A stretch of DNA of 64,000 nucleotides from Strix aluco (GCF_031877795.1 NC_133934.1:107262610-107326609); one strand, 5' to 3'. Shown: positions 1 through 42,100, counted from the first letter of the stretch. Numbers and translations are program-made. The notes: generated by a model not told the origin, from the sequence alone.

Positions 1-28576
<28,576 letters not shown>

Positions 28577-28682
28577 CCCGCCCGCTCCGCTCCGCCGCGC
28601 CGCGCCCGCTCCACCGCCCCCGCCCGGCCGGGCCGCGCCGCACCGGAAGCGCGACCCGCCGCTTCCCCCAATCGCCGGCGGA

Positions 28683-28690
28683 GACGTCAC
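28683..28690 (-). promoter_or_regulatory. CRE-like site upstream of SPTLC2
   Basis: The plus strand reads GACGTCAC, so the minus strand carries GTGACGTC, a CREB/ATF-type half-palindrome. It is about 110 bp upstream of the chosen SPTLC2 start codon, a typical core-promoter position. This is a sequence match only. Confidence 0.5.
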
Positions 28691-28757
28691 CCTCGGGGGC
28701 GGGCTCTGTAACGACACATCAACGCGCGTGCGAGGCCGGCGGCAGAGGCCAGGGAGA

Positions 28758-28769
28758 GGGGGCGGGGCC
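28758..28769. promoter_or_regulatory. GC box (SP/KLF type)
   Basis: GGGGGCGGGGCC is a strong SP1/KLF match about 185 bp upstream of the SPTLC2 start codon and immediately before the CCAAT-box series. Confidence 0.6.
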
Positions 28770-28781
28770 CCGAGGAAGGGG

Positions 28782-29113
28782 CCCAATGAGAGCTCTGCAT
28801 GCCAATCAGATGGGAGGGGAGAGCGGAGAAAGAAGGGGCTTGCCCAACCGCAAAGCAGAGAGTCTGGAGGGAGGCGGAGCCAGAAGGTGAAAGTTGTCCA
28901 ATCACTTGGCAGAGATGGAACCGGGAACGAAGAGAAGGAGATGAGCTAGCCAATCACAGCGCCAAGTGGAGGGAGGGGCACGCGCGAACAGCGGGGTCCG
29001 TCCAATGACAGGAGGGAGGAACAGGGCGGTGGCTGAGGCGGCAGCCAACGGGCGGGCGGCGGGGCGGGCTCGCGGGGCAGGGTGTGAGGCGGTGGCACGT
29101 GAGGTGACCCAAC
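28782..29113. promoter_or_regulatory. Series of CCAAT boxes (NF-Y type) upstream of SPTLC2
   Basis: Five perfect CCAAT pentamers stand on the plus strand at 28783, 28802, 28898, 28950 and 29002. Four of them are followed by CA or GA as in NF-Y sites (CCAATCAG, CCAATCAC twice, CCAATGAC). CCAAC variants fall at 28844, 29044 and 29109. From 28802 onward successive distances are 42, 54, 52, 52, 42 and 65 bp, and each head is followed by purine-rich GGAG or GGCGG sequence, which gives the look of a degenerate tandem repeat. All boxes share one orientation, the inverted one relative to SPTLC2. Confidence 0.75.
29096..29101. promoter_or_regulatory. Palindromic E-box CACGTG
   Basis: CACGTG lies in the context GGCACGTGAGGTGACC, a USF/MYC/MITF-type E-box followed directly by an AGGTGACC nuclear-receptor-like half-site. 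It sits at the distal end of the CCAAT series, about 520 bp upstream of the SPTLC2 start. Function is inferred only. Confidence 0.45.
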
Positions 29114-31920
29114 GGCCGCGCTGCGGGGCGGGTCTGGTCCCGGTCCTGGTGGCTGCGGCCAGTTGCGCTGCGCGGGCGTGGGCGCACCCGCCTGGGCAGG
29201 GGGAGGCCGGGCCGGGCAGGGCGGGTGCGGGGGCGCTGGCCGTGTGAGGCTGCTCTGCCCTCCGGGGGGGCCCCGCTGCGGCCGTAAACGCTTCCCCTGA
29301 CGCGAAGGGGAAGCGCCGCGGAATGCGCGGGCTGGTGTTGCTTCCGTTACCGGCGCTGGTGGCGGCCCTCCCCTCGGGGCATCCCAGTCGCCGGGGCGGG
29401 GAGAGGGCCAGCGTGGGATGGGGCAGCTGGGGAGCCTCTCGCCAGCTCTCACGTCTCCGAACTGAGGGAGCTGATGAGTGAAGCGGTTCCTTCAAGACGT
29501 GGGGGGGTTGCCCCAGGACACGCAGGCCTTGGGCTGTGTTGCGATGGGCTGTGTGAAAGATAAACTAATCCACTGCAAGTCTGACGGGAGAACCCCTGGG
29601 TGAAACTCTCTGAATGGCTTTTTAGGAGGTCAGACTTAATTACTGTAATGCCCTTTCCTGCTTAGGATCGACTTGGGAGAGGTGTATCTTGGCTCAGGTC
29701 CACCACGCTAATGAAGGACCTGATAGGAAACCCTGCAGACAAGCTCCAGGCAGAGCTTAAGTCAATAGGATTTAAATTTGGGCTTAAAGATAGGCATATG
29801 CTTGGCTGCCTTGCTGAGCTAGTATCCCTGATAGCTGAAGTTGCCAGTCTCTTAACTCCGCCTGCAACTGTGTTTAAAAGTCATCATATATTTAGCTATG
29901 ACTTTGAGTATTTTTTGACAGGGTTTGGAAATAACATACTTCATTCTAAGACCGAGTAAACTAACCACTCTTCAGTTCGGGGGTAGGCATTACCCATCTT
30001 AGTAAAGTTTGGGTTATTAAACATCTCACAGACAACAGCAGAGGGAAGGTGCTCTGCAAACCACAAAGCATCTGTATTTGTGCACTGTCTGTTCTACAGC
30101 TTGTGTACGTCTTTGGTGAGGGAGTGGGAAGGGGAAGGCATCCAGAGGTTTCCGAGTTGCAGGAGTGTTAATGGCAGAAAGGAAACAGCCTAACATATTC
30201 ATCACGTGCTGAAGAGATGGAAGACTATGACCTTTGATTTCTACAGCATAATTGAGAGGGAAGGGCTGTGGTGTTTCTTAGAATGTAACTTCAAACAATC
30301 AGAACAAATCTCAGTTAACACAACGGGAAGTTAGCAGGTTTAAGCAGAAGAATTTGAGAGAATGGTCTCATCCTTTTCTTTCTGATTTGCTACTATTGAT
30401 AGTTATTTTTTCTGTGTTACAGTCACATCCTGGAGCCTCTGTCATGGATCTTATTGCACATTCGATATGAACATGGAGTTCTGAACAAAAGTTAATTAGC
30501 TTCTGTGAAAGACAGTAACATTCCCTCAGAAAGACTTGGGAGAGCTTCACAGCCTGGTTTCAGCTTATTTGTAGGCAGCAGTATGTGTCCAGTATGCTTC
30601 ATATCTCTGAGTCACCTTTGGACAAATGGGCTTTTTGCAATGAGGGTTACAAACACAGGATCAGGGGTAACAAGTGCAGACCTTGTTCCTTTTCCTGCTG
30701 TCTGCAGCCGCTCCCATACCTTGACTGCCACTAAAGCAGGTATGGGCTTGCCTGAGAAGCATGCATTCTTCACCTGGTTTCGGTATGCAGTGAGACAGAG
30801 CATCAGCTAAGATGGGATGGGCCATGTCCCCTCTCTGGTGTTGCAGGACGGGAGCATGGGGGAGTCGTGCTGGTAGGAAGAACCTAGTGATCAAAGTAGC
30901 AAACACACCTGTTCAGCATTTGGGTGCATTTGTGAATGGACTTGCTTCAGTGTAGGTAGTTAGGTGTGCTGGTGGGGAAGAGGCACAGGGACCCCTCTTG
31001 TTGCTCAGCTTTTTCTGGATAAGGAGCAGAGGTATTTTGCAGAGTTGAAGTGATCTATGAGGAAACTAACAAATATAATGAAAAAAAGAAAATGAAAGAG
31101 CAAGTGAGAGAAAAGTGTAGTAGGGGACCACATACTGTAGAATTTTTTTTGTAGGATTTTTCCCCCAGTGCCATAGTTGGCTGTTGGCATTTTTCTCCTG
31201 TCTCCTCTCCATTTGAACAGAACGAATTGAATTATACTGGCCAGTTTGTGCCATAGGGTGCAGGTGGCCCATCAGCCTACACTCACAGAGCATATGTGGG
31301 GTAGCACTCTCTACTCCCTGTCCACCTGTGTACAGAGGAGTTTTATCTGTTAATGCCTTACTTCTAGAGAGGATGAGCTACTTCACCTGCCAGGCACTGG
31401 ATCTCACTGCCTTGTTATCTGTTCAATTAGAGCCCAAACCCTGTCCACATGTAGGTACCTGCAGACTGATTACTTCACCTGTCCTTAAACCCAACTAGCA
31501 CAAACCCTTACAATGCAATGGTTTCAGTTTTGGTTAGGAAACATGGGAAGAAAAAACATTAAGGGACCCACCGGTTAGGTTGTGCAGGACTGGGCAGTCT
31601 CACACAGCGGGTGCAGTGCTCCCCTGTACGTGGGACCTCATCATGTTGACAGAACTCACCCTGCCCTTAGCGTGGGGCTAGCATAACCTGGTGTTTGGGT
31701 GCCATCTGGCCCCTTCTGGCACAGCACAGGGGGCAGGGAAGGCCACACTCACCCTGGAGCTGCAGTAATGGAGGAGTCCAGGATATCCATGGAGACAGTC
31801 CCAGTATGGGAGTGTCATCCCAGGGCACAGCTGCTGCCACAGGCAGCACCAAGCATATCCCACAGAGCTCCTGGAGTCACACCTGTGGGCAGCTCTGATA
31901 CAGCTCTGTGTGACACACAA

Positions 31921-31942
31921 GACACCTGCGTGCACAGGTGTC
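31921..31942. repeat. Perfect 8-bp inverted repeat
   Basis: GACACCTG and CAGGTGTC flank a six-base spacer (CGTGCA). It may be two inverted E-box-like CAGGTG sites or simply a small palindrome. No transcript context is known. Confidence 0.6.
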
Positions 31943-33976
31943 TGCAGCTTGTGCCTTTGGACTATGCAGTTGCACAACAGAGGAGTCAAATAGACTCAGA
32001 ACAGCAAATTCCAGTTCTAAGTTTCCGTTTAGGTCTCAAGGATACTATTTCTGTGAGCTGGCAGAACAAACAGCCTTACTCAGCCAACTGAATGAAGCAA
32101 AAGACGGTATCAAAAAATTTAATGAGTCAAAAGGAAGAGTGGACCATAAGTAACAAGTCAGACAGGCAGGGATTGCTGTGCAGCAGACTCATCAAAGGGC
32201 TTACATCACTGTCATGAGTCAGGGGGTACTGTTTCTAACCATCTGTAGGTTTGGGGATCACAGAGTAAAGTTGTGAAGTTTGGAGACAGCAGAAGGACAG
32301 ATTCAGGAAGGAACAGTTAGGTAACTACTGGAACAGAGATGTGTAGGAGAAAAATTTTCCGCTCCAATGTCCCATACGGGGAGAACAAGGGCCTTCTGCA
32401 CTGCTAAGAGATAATCAGAACTCATCACTGAGGTGTGACTGAGGGGAAGAATTTCCTTCAAGAAAGGAGAGACTTGATAACAAAATTGGGTATATGAATG
32501 ATGCCAGCTACATAGAGAGTTTTGACGGATGGTTTCAAGGCAGCTGTAGTCAGAAATAAACCTAAGCCTTTGACTTTAATATTTGCAATGCAGAGACAGA
32601 ATAAGCAGTGGCTCAGCTGTTGCATTCAAGGCAGTTAATAGCAGGCAGGCTGCTCTGAGAGGGAACAGTCTACATTCTTCAGGTGCCTTTTGTCTTCTTC
32701 AGTCTCCAGGTGCAGTGTGAAGTAAGAGCAAAATGAGAGCTGAAGGTGTAATTGAAAAGGCTGCAGTTTGGGCAGACCAACGCAGTGCTGTGAGGTGAGT
32801 ATTGTTGCTGTTTCCCAGTTTTCATCCACAGTTACAGTAACCTGGCACTGCAACTGCAGGGACTGTGCTGGGGAATGACTCCAGAGGAGCAGGGAACCTT
32901 GGTTTTTAGTTTGGGTCAGAATGCCTGCTTGAAGCATAGAAGAAGAGTTGGCAAAGTGTGGAAAGCTTTTGGGGGACCTCATAGTCCTTGAAGACAGCAG
33001 ATAGCTATGAGAGTGCCCCAGGGGAACTTGTCAAGCTTCTAGCTAACGTAGGTATCTGGAGAGGCCTTGGTGTAGTTTATAAGAGGAAGCAATGCTTGGA
33101 TGGGTGGCTAGCCTGGTGTAGGAGTGACCATCATTTGTCTGCAGTATATCTTGATAAGTAGGTAAACTGTGAATGCCCAGAGCAGATTGCTTCCTTCTGG
33201 TGAAGGCAAGGGGAGGCAGGTACATCTTTCTAAAGAATGGAGTTGGTTGGTTTAAATTTAGCTAAACTGAGAATTGTGTTTCTCCTGATGGAGAGACCTT
33301 CCCTGTCCTTAACATTTTCTGCTGTGAATGCTACAGTTCTGGGTTCATCACAGCTTCTGTTTCACTGTCTCAAGAGAATAATATTATTCTGGAAATAACC
33401 TCTAAAGCTATACAATACTAAACCCACTCTGTTCAGAAATTTTCCCTTCTCTTTTGCAATGGAGCCTTGGCTGAACCTACCTCTGGGCTCTGATTTGGAC
33501 TAGAATTTGTAAACATAATTAACTGATTGATGTTCAGTGTGTTTGCATGGAGGAACGTTTTTGTGGTGAAATGAGAAAGGTGTCACGATGGGAGGTTTGT
33601 GATCGGAGATGCAAGAGGCTTGAGAGGATATACCAGGGACTGAAAGATGGGTATTAATATGGGTCTGGTGAGCCACAAGAAAAGAGAGATGCAAGAGGGG
33701 GTGGGATGATACGTGTAGGCCAGCAGAAGAGGGCACAGGAGGGAATCCACTATTTCCTTGCTCATGTCTCCAGCCTTCTTTCAGCCAGTACAGAAGCGAT
33801 GTTTTTCTCTAGGTTTCAGTCAGGGCTGACTACCAACATGGTCCTGGCTTTGTTTGGAGCCTTCTTCACTATGCTTTATCTGCTTTTCCTTATGTCCCCT
33901 GTCCCCAAGACTCCTGTGCAAAACAGTACTCAGAAAGTCATGTCCCTGTCTGTCCCTGTTGTGTGTAATTCTGACA

Positions 33977-34011
33977 CCCCCCCCCCCCCCCCCCCCCCCC
34001 CAGTTCAAACT
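33977..34011. repeat. Poly-C run, 35 bases
   Basis: This is an uninterrupted run of 35 cytosines between TCTGACA and AGTTC in intergenic sequence. The minus strand is a 35-base G run able to form a G-quadruplex, and the plus strand could form an i-motif. Its exact length is uncertain because such runs are error-prone in sequencing. Confidence 0.9.
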
Positions 34012-36014
34012 TCTGGGTGTTTGCCTCTCCTTTGGGCAGTGACCTGTGCAATGTTTTGAAATGGACATTGCTGTTTCTCTGCAATGGAGCTAGACTGTAT
34101 CTTATAGCTAACTTAAGGCCAGCAGTAACATCCACCCACTTTCACTATGTTTTACCCAACCCATGAGAACACCTGCTTTTTCTGGAGTCTGAGTTTTGGA
34201 TCTTCATTTATGTCATCACAGTGGAACTGTGTGGTAATGTGTCTTCTCAGGTCACTTACTGGCACTGTGAGACCAGCAAAGGCTATAGCTCCAGGAACCC
34301 TGGTACTTGCTACTGAGGGAAGCTGATATGGATTAAAACTTTCCTAGCAAAAATGATGAGTTTGGTCCTACCATGCAATTCACCTTGTATTTGTGTCAGA
34401 TATGTGGTTTAGTACTGCAGGAGAGGCAGGTTTGGGAATGAATGGCTGAGATAGGATCAGTTATTTTATCATTCTTGACTTATGTTGGCTTTTGTAAATG
34501 GAAATATGGCCTGTCAGAGTCTGTGGTCAAGATACAGGAGTATTGGCAGAATGGAGGTGCATAATGCGCAGCAGTGGTTGGAATCAAGGTAATCTCAGCA
34601 GCTTCTGATCTTGTATTTGGTTCCTGTGATGTGTTGTTAATCATCCATACTGCTTCAGCTTTCATGTCCATCCTCCACAGACATTCATTGTCACTCATGC
34701 CTATTGCTGCTCTGGTTGGTGAGTGGCGAAGCAGCATAGTAGAAACTTTCTTTAGGTCTCAGGTTCAGTTACGTTCTGACGGTGCTTTCTGTGTCTAAAC
34801 AGGCCTCAGTCCCATAGGTTCAGGGCTCCCTAGTGCATTCATTACGAGCCCCTCTGTCTCCCAACACATCAGGGATTTGACATGGCGTAGTTGACATGAT
34901 GGGAGTCCTATTTAATGACTCGCTTATTTGTCTCCCTGTCTCTAGCAGTGAAGAAAGTCCTGTGGCTGTAACCTATGACCAGGGCCTCTGGCTTTTCTGA
35001 CCCACTTGTTGGGTGATATTGAGTCAATGAGTTCATTTTGTTTGTGCCTTGCTTTCTTAGTCCATAGAGTGAGAGTAGTGAGACCATTACCCTCCCTCTC
35101 CCCTCCCCATCCAGAATGAAGTGAAAGGCTGCATCTGTGCGGTATAAACAAAGCCCTAATTTACATGTAAATGCATGTGATATCGCTGTAGCAGCAGAGT
35201 TGTACCAGTGAAGCCCTCCTTGTGTGCAGGCAGCTTATGTCAGCAGAATAGGGCTCTTTTTTGAGCAGAACTTTTCCAAGCGCTATCAGCTATATCAGCA
35301 AAAACATTGAATACCAATATAACTGCATCCTCATTAGGACCCAGAGCCCCACGGTATTTTAATTCCTAACTTCTTTTTAGGTGCTTAAATACTTCTGAGG
35401 ATCTGGGCCTATGACTTTTGTCACTATGGAAGTGACCCTAAAACCTCCTCCCATCAGTACCCTGGCGAACGGGGTCAGAGCAGATGTAGTCTCACTTTAC
35501 CAACAGCTGCAGAGCGCTCTGAGAAGCTCTGGTAAAGGGCACTGAGCCCAGAAGAGCACAATCAGGCTGCTACAGCTAACTTCAAGGAGGACAACAACGG
35601 TTTCTGCTGCTTCTGATAGCATTGTTGGTACTGCAGGAGACTGGACAGGTTCCTCCTCATTCACCTGGTCCTGTATGAAGAACAGAACTACAGACAGTGT
35701 TTTCTTGAAAATGTGTCTTTATTAATAGTTTTTGTTTCATCTCTTACTGATGCTATTACAAAGGTGACACATGAGAAGACAGCGTACTGCAGAGAAGAAG
35801 AGAGACGGTGAGGACAGTACTCTAGCACCTGAGCAGTGACCAAACCTTAGCTTGGAGAAGGAAAGAAGGAGCAGTTTGTCCCCTTTCAGGTATCAAGCAC
35901 AGTTTTACAGGTTCTCATTCTCCTGCCTCTCTTCTTTGGAAAAGCTGGATGAGGAGAGATAGACAAGTTGACAAAAGACATGGCTAAAGAAGCTTTTTTT
36001 TTTTTAATGCATAG

Positions 36015-36133
36015 CTTTCTACCTGCAAAGTGAGTCAGTTCAACTCACTGATCCAACAGAAAATTATCCCATGGAAAATTGGCTAGTTTTTCTTCAGGTC
36101 AGTGAGCTGAACTGACTTGGTAGCTGGAGAAAG
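36015..36133. repeat. Imperfect hairpin, 119 bp
   Basis: The core arms at 36033-36053 and 36097-36117 pair over 21 positions with one mismatch and one G-T wobble. Outer blocks CTTTCT (36015-36020) and AGAAAG (36128-36133) also pair, with a bulged region between. A T run of 11 bases ends about 10 bp before the left arm. The size and fold resemble a microRNA precursor or a small palindromic transposon remnant. I do not recognise either arm as a known family. Confidence 0.6.
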
Positions 36134-39100
36134 GTGGCCATAGGTTAGATGTAAGGGGAAACGACTCCTTCTATACTGCGAATTGCTCTTGAATTACAAA
36201 TCTGGTATATGAAGCTCAGTCCAGAGAAAAAGATCAGTACAAGAAAACAGAAGGCTGCTGCCTCTTTTTTTGGCAAGAATATTATTATTTGGATAGAAGA
36301 GAGAGAGGCATTGTGGTACAGTGCAATGGGGTGAGGGAGAAATTGAGCAGAATCCTTAACTACCCATAACTAGGTAGTTAAAAACTTTCCCATCAAAGTA
36401 AGTAAAAGCCTAACTTGAGGAAAGGAAAGATATTAGAGGATGTGCCCTACCATAGGGGAAATCTGCCGCAGGACCCGGTATGGATACTTGGGCTTCCATC
36501 AGAGAGACAGTGTGATACTGCAGGCAGGACACGTACTGAGCACTTGAGTTGTCTTTCCTGCTCACACTGCTCACGCTGTGTGTGTTGATCACCATCAGCC
36601 AAACAGGGCGGCAAGGCTGGCTCTGTGCTTGCCCCCCAAGTGCAGGGGAGAGACATCTGTGCCCAACAAGTGTAAGAGGCAACTATGGGAAATGTCAATA
36701 TTCACAGGAAAATCACATCTCCAGTGCAGATGCTGTAGGCCTGAATGGCTGCTGTATCGGGCATGGCCATAAGAGGGAAGTGTGTACTCAGGCATTAGGT
36801 ATTTTTCTCCAGGCTGGAACAACCCAAGCTGGGTTGGTTGTGGGCTCCGCAAAGCAGCATGGACTCTGCCTGGGTCCCACGTCCTGTGCAGGGCTAAAAG
36901 TAGGGCCTGTGCCTCCGGAGGCAGCTGAGCTCAGCCACAGCCAGGTGCGCAGGTAGCGATGATGGGGATGGGGAGAGAAGGAAGCAGGGATAGGAAGGGG
37001 AGTCACCATGTGCAGGTGCCTGTCACTTCCTGGAGATGCAGAGAATGAGATGTGCAACCCTCATCCTGGGGCTGCCTTGTCGAAGAACTGGGCAGCTAGG
37101 TGGGGAAATCTCATTCCAGTCGTATCCTCACATGTGTACATCAGATAACTGGTTGTATTAGCTGGGTCATACTCAGATTAGGGCATTAAGGTTGAGGATG
37201 GTGATGCTGAGGTGCTTTTAGGAGGGGCAGGGGACCTCAAGAGAAAGAGAGCTGAAGTCAGCAAGGTGAGCTTGAAAGGTTTATAAAAAGGAAGATGGGC
37301 CCAAAATGATATGGGCAGGCATCTCTGCCGGCTCTCTAAAGGAGACATTTTGACTGAAGCACTTCTCAGAGCATTTTGTAGGCCATACATATAGAGCATG
37401 CAAGCTATATGGCAGTAACAAGCAGGACTTGGTTGTTAGCAACCCCATCAGACTCAGGTGACTGTCACCCTCACAATATGGGCCATCCCTGACTGTCTGC
37501 CTTTGCTACATGCTTGTTAAAACTCACAACAGCACAAGGCAGAAAAGGACGCTTGCACCACGCAATATGGGAACTTGAGGCTCCACCTCTGCCTGCTGGC
37601 TCCTGTGGGTCCTGTTAGCTGGAGCTGTTATGTATGGCTGAGGAGTTTCTACTTGCCACCCTAGCAACACTGCCCGAGCTCTAATCACACCAGCACCTTC
37701 TGGAAGAGCTGAGGGAACCTGATGTGACACTGGTAGCTTGGGAGAGGTCCCCCAGCTGTGTCTGGTGGTGTAAGTGGGAGCCAAGTTTCATCTTTAGGTA
37801 TGGGGTGATACCTGGCTGCTGTGTAGCAGAGAAGTGAGGGACTTGGCTCATGGCTTCTATCTACCATGCTCCTGCTGTGCTATAAAATCAGTCACTGCTG
37901 TTCTGGACTATCAGCAGGGAACTGAGCCCCTTTGCAGGGACCCACAGGGTGCTTTGAGGAGAAATGGAATTGAGATTTATTTCCCATAGTTACCTGCAAG
38001 AAATGTGAGCAGCAAGGCCCAGTCAGGAGCACGAAATGACCTGACCACCAGCCTCCCATGAGTTGGCACTGCAGAGAGGCACACAGTTTTCTCCTTAGAG
38101 ATCTGCTTCTCAGGGACATTTTTTCCTCAGAGGCAGAAACAGAGAGAAATGAATGAGACAGAGCTGAATTTATTCCTTGTTCATGCCACAGCATTAGAAC
38201 AAAATGCATCCAAGAATAAACTGTACAAGAGCCGTAGGCAGGTGGTGTGGCAAGGCTGGGGGAGACAGGGTGGGTGCGTTTTTTGGTGGCTGGCTGAGCA
38301 TGTGTTGATCTTGTGCTTCTGAAGCATCTTATGCCTGTGCAGCAGAGGGACCTATAGTTGTAGGAGCAGGGGCTGTAAGCCTGGCTGATTATCTAGAGGC
38401 ATAGGTGATATGAGTGGGAGAGAGCTGAGAGAATGTGTATTGCTCATCACATATATGTTGTGTGTCATATACATGGGAGAGGGTGTTGCACAGCAGGGGA
38501 TGTGGGGGGTGGGGGGGCTGTGGGCAGGGGTTTGCTGTGCACTGGACACACGGGCAGCATGCTGCCAGTGCTGTGCATGGGGCAGATGTGACGAGAATGG
38601 CTGCATGTAGCAACACAAGAGGTTACTTTGCAGTTAAATGAGGCAAAGAATTACCATGGCGACCGCACTCTCCTCTCCCTGCCAGATGCCAGGCTCCCAG
38701 GCAATAATGTTTATGTGTTGTTCTAAAAGCCCCAAACTCACTCTCCCTCTTTTGCGAATGGGTGAGGACCATGCTGCCCTCTCTCCAGACTGGGAGAGCA
38801 GTAGGCACTGGGATATGGGGGTGGTTTCCACACACTCTGTCTTTCAGCAGGAGGGGGTCGCTGTCTGGGTACCTCCTATACTGGTGGCTCCTGCAGTGCA
38901 AAGGGCTGTGGTTTGAATTACTGTGATACATTATGCTTCTTGCACTGTATGTCCACACAGCGTCCTCAGGAGCCGTGAAGTCTGAGCCAGCTGCCAGTTC
39001 TTAGGCACCTACTGTGCATGTGCAAAGCTTTCTGTTGGAGGATTTTGCACCCATGCTGCAAGAGAGGTGCTCTAGGGAGCATCGCAGGGTACAGCTTCAG

Positions 39101-42100
39101 CCCTGGCACCACCAGGAGCTTGGAGCTCACCAGTGATAGTTACTGCAAGTCTCCAAGGACAGACAGAAGGCAAATGTTCACCAGAAAGAACATAAAGCCT
39201 TCCTGCACCTAATGCTTGCTGTTAGTGCCCACAGGGAGTATGTTTTCTGTTCTTACTCAGTTGGATCAGATCATGTCCTGTGCTGTAGCCCCTGGCAAAG
39301 AAAGTACAGCTGCATCTCTCAGGTACCACAGGAGCTAAGGCGTGTTTCTCAGAGACCTTATTACTTTCATCTTCAGAGACCTGATTTCTTTCATCAACTC
39401 CTAGGTTTAGTGCTCAGTGATCTGTGAGGCTGTATAAATCCTGTCTCTCCTGTGCTCTCAGTTAACAGTTTGAGGAGATTGTTGCTTTGTGGTCTGTGAA
39501 GAAAACTTGGAAGAGGAAAGGCTTTGGGGCCAGAAATGCTTGGTGTAGGGAGGAACACTAATGCATCCTGCATGGACCCATATGCAAAAGCTAGAAAGAA
39601 CAAACCAAATAGATGGTCACACTGGTCCTGTAGGCTGAAGTGCCACAGGAGACCAGAGAGGTGCTGTAGACCAGCAGGTAGTTCATCATGTTCTGCTGCA
39701 CTGGAGCATTGCAGATATGCTGAACACAGCTTGAGGCAAAGGTCCGATGCTCCTCCTCATGGATACGTGCCCATTGCAGCATCTTCCCTTGAGAACTCAT
39801 CTCTTCCCTTTAAGGGTTTTTGTTTAAAGCACAGAAAAGCATGCTAGACACTGACAAACAGGTATTGTCATCTTGCAGAAGGCTGGCAAAAGAACAAATA
39901 GCTGCACTTCAGTGGAGGTGAAGCAATCTCTCCACACAGCAGAGATTTGCTAATTTGCATGGTCATGAGGTCTCATTGGAAAGATATTTTTAAATGAAAA
40001 GCAAGAAAATGATGCAAAATAGATTTGAGCATATTCCAGGAGATAGTTAAATTTTTCATAGTGAAAACCGATAATAGATCGGTCTGTGTGCTATGAACAT
40101 CTCATCACAAAAATACATCACGGGAGGCTTCTGCTATTTATTCTTGGCTGAGCACTGACCTTGGCTATTAGATCTCAATTAAGCAAGTATGTGACTAATG
40201 TTTCTCTCTCTCCCAATTTTCTGCTGCCGAAAATAATAGTCAGTGAATCAAACATTGAGTACTTGCACACATACTCTCCATATGGTACCCATGGTTTCTC
40301 CGTAGGTTCCATGTCACCTGAGAAATCAGCATTTCTAGTGTGAATTCCAGGGAAAGGAATTATTAAAGATCTGTGGAGCCAGGGGTTGCAGCCTTCAGCA
40401 TTGAGCAACCTCTGCTGTTCCAGAACAGTGTGTGTGCAGTGTTGCTTGCAGCTACGGGGGAGGGATGGGTAGGCCACAGGGATCAGAAAGAGCATGCCAT
40501 ATCTTCATCTTTATGCTTGCTCACCTGGGATCCTTCTTTCCTTTAATTTCTCCCTTATCATTTTGTCCTAGAAGAAGGAAAGAAGTGCTAGTGGATTAGA
40601 CGAGGGTAGTAATAAGACTATTTAAGACTTGGTTTGCTGCGTAACCCCCTGTGCAAGCCAGATGTCTGCAGACTGGTTCCACTTTTGGCCCAAGTAAATG
40701 CTGAAGTATCAAAACAGTGTGCCAAACTCAGAACTCTCTTGGAGTACAATCACAGCACTGGGTCAGGAAGGGCTTGGAGGAGGTCATTCATATCCCTACA
40801 CTCATGTTTGACATCCAGCAGCAGCTGTCAATGGCAGGAGCAGCTGCAGAAACAGTTGGAGAGGTATGCTCCTGCTGTTGACAAGTGAGAACAGGGTGTT
40901 AGGAGGGGATGAAGAGTTCATTCTGCCAGCTAGTTACGGGTGTTGCCTACAGTTGGGATTCGGGCAGAGAACAGGTGACATGGCACCATCTGAGCTACAA
41001 AGATGGAGGAGGTGACAGGGAAAGGACAGATTTTTGTTCCACTTGTTCTAGCACTGCTTGGAGGCAAAAGGAAGGAGGGGAAAAAATGGGTAGTGGACAA
41101 GGACGTGCTACCACCTACAAACTGCCACTCCTATGGGGAGCAAAAGAGATGCCACTTTGTCACCAGTGTTGTGATGAGGATTTGATGGAGCAATGTCTGT
41201 GTAAAGAATAGAAGACAGGTCTCCTACATGCTGGAACAAAACCCTTGCTTTAAAAGGACCTGTAGCATGTTTTCAGCTGTCTGGGCTGAGAAAGGGCTTA
41301 TTTGCATGCAGCATTCAGCTGGGTTTAGAATGGCTGCAGATTATTTGCAGTAGTGTGGCTAAAATCTTCCTGATGCCCTGTCATAGACACCTGACAGTCA
41401 CCACTTCTATGATCAGGTTTCATCACAGCAATGAGAACAAGCCAACAAAGTCAAACCAGTTATTACAAGATTAGTGATGTTCTCTGACAGTCTTTCCAGT
41501 GCTGGCTATATTTGACAAAAGGTCAGACTAACATCTGACTTTAATCTTAGAGGAACGCTGTCTGAAAAGCCAAGGGAGAAAAGGCCAGTGTATATGAAAG
41601 TGTGCTGATGAGTAGCAGAAAGCTGTACCTAAGCTTAATATCAGCCACTGGGACAAGGTAAAACCATGCCAGATCAATTCTCTCTGGTCTAGAAAAGGTG
41701 GGACATGCTATGCAACAACTGGAAGTGAGAAGGTTGTTAGATCTTGGTGTTTGTCCCACATTCAAGGTATGTTTGTTCCCTTTCCTCTGCCTGCCTTGGC
41801 TGTGAGCAGTGACACCTTTTCTTCATTCTTGGAAGAAACTATTTCCAAACTTTTTTTTGTTACTGCTACTGCTAAGAATTTCTTGATGCTCCACTCAGGT
41901 TTACTTTTGTTCAGCTCCATCTGATGATTTCTAGCTCCACAATCTCAAGATTTGTGTAAGAAGCCATCCCCTTATGAACCAGCAAGTCTTTCCAAATTCT
42001 GTCTGAAAACAAAGCTAACTCTGAAGCTTCAGCAACAGCCAACACCTCTGCCTGGACTGATTATTTTTAAGCAAGAACAGTGCTTTGAAAGATGAGTGTC

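Noticed and set aside
28902..29495. Long proline/alanine-rich open frames on the minus strand upstream of SPTLC2
   Set aside because: Stop codons are rare in CpG-island DNA, two frames are open at once, and nothing resembles a protein family.
36549..36956. 135-codon open frame in the intergenic region
   Set aside because: Overlaps equally long frames on the other strand, lacks any family resemblance and has no exon-like boundaries.
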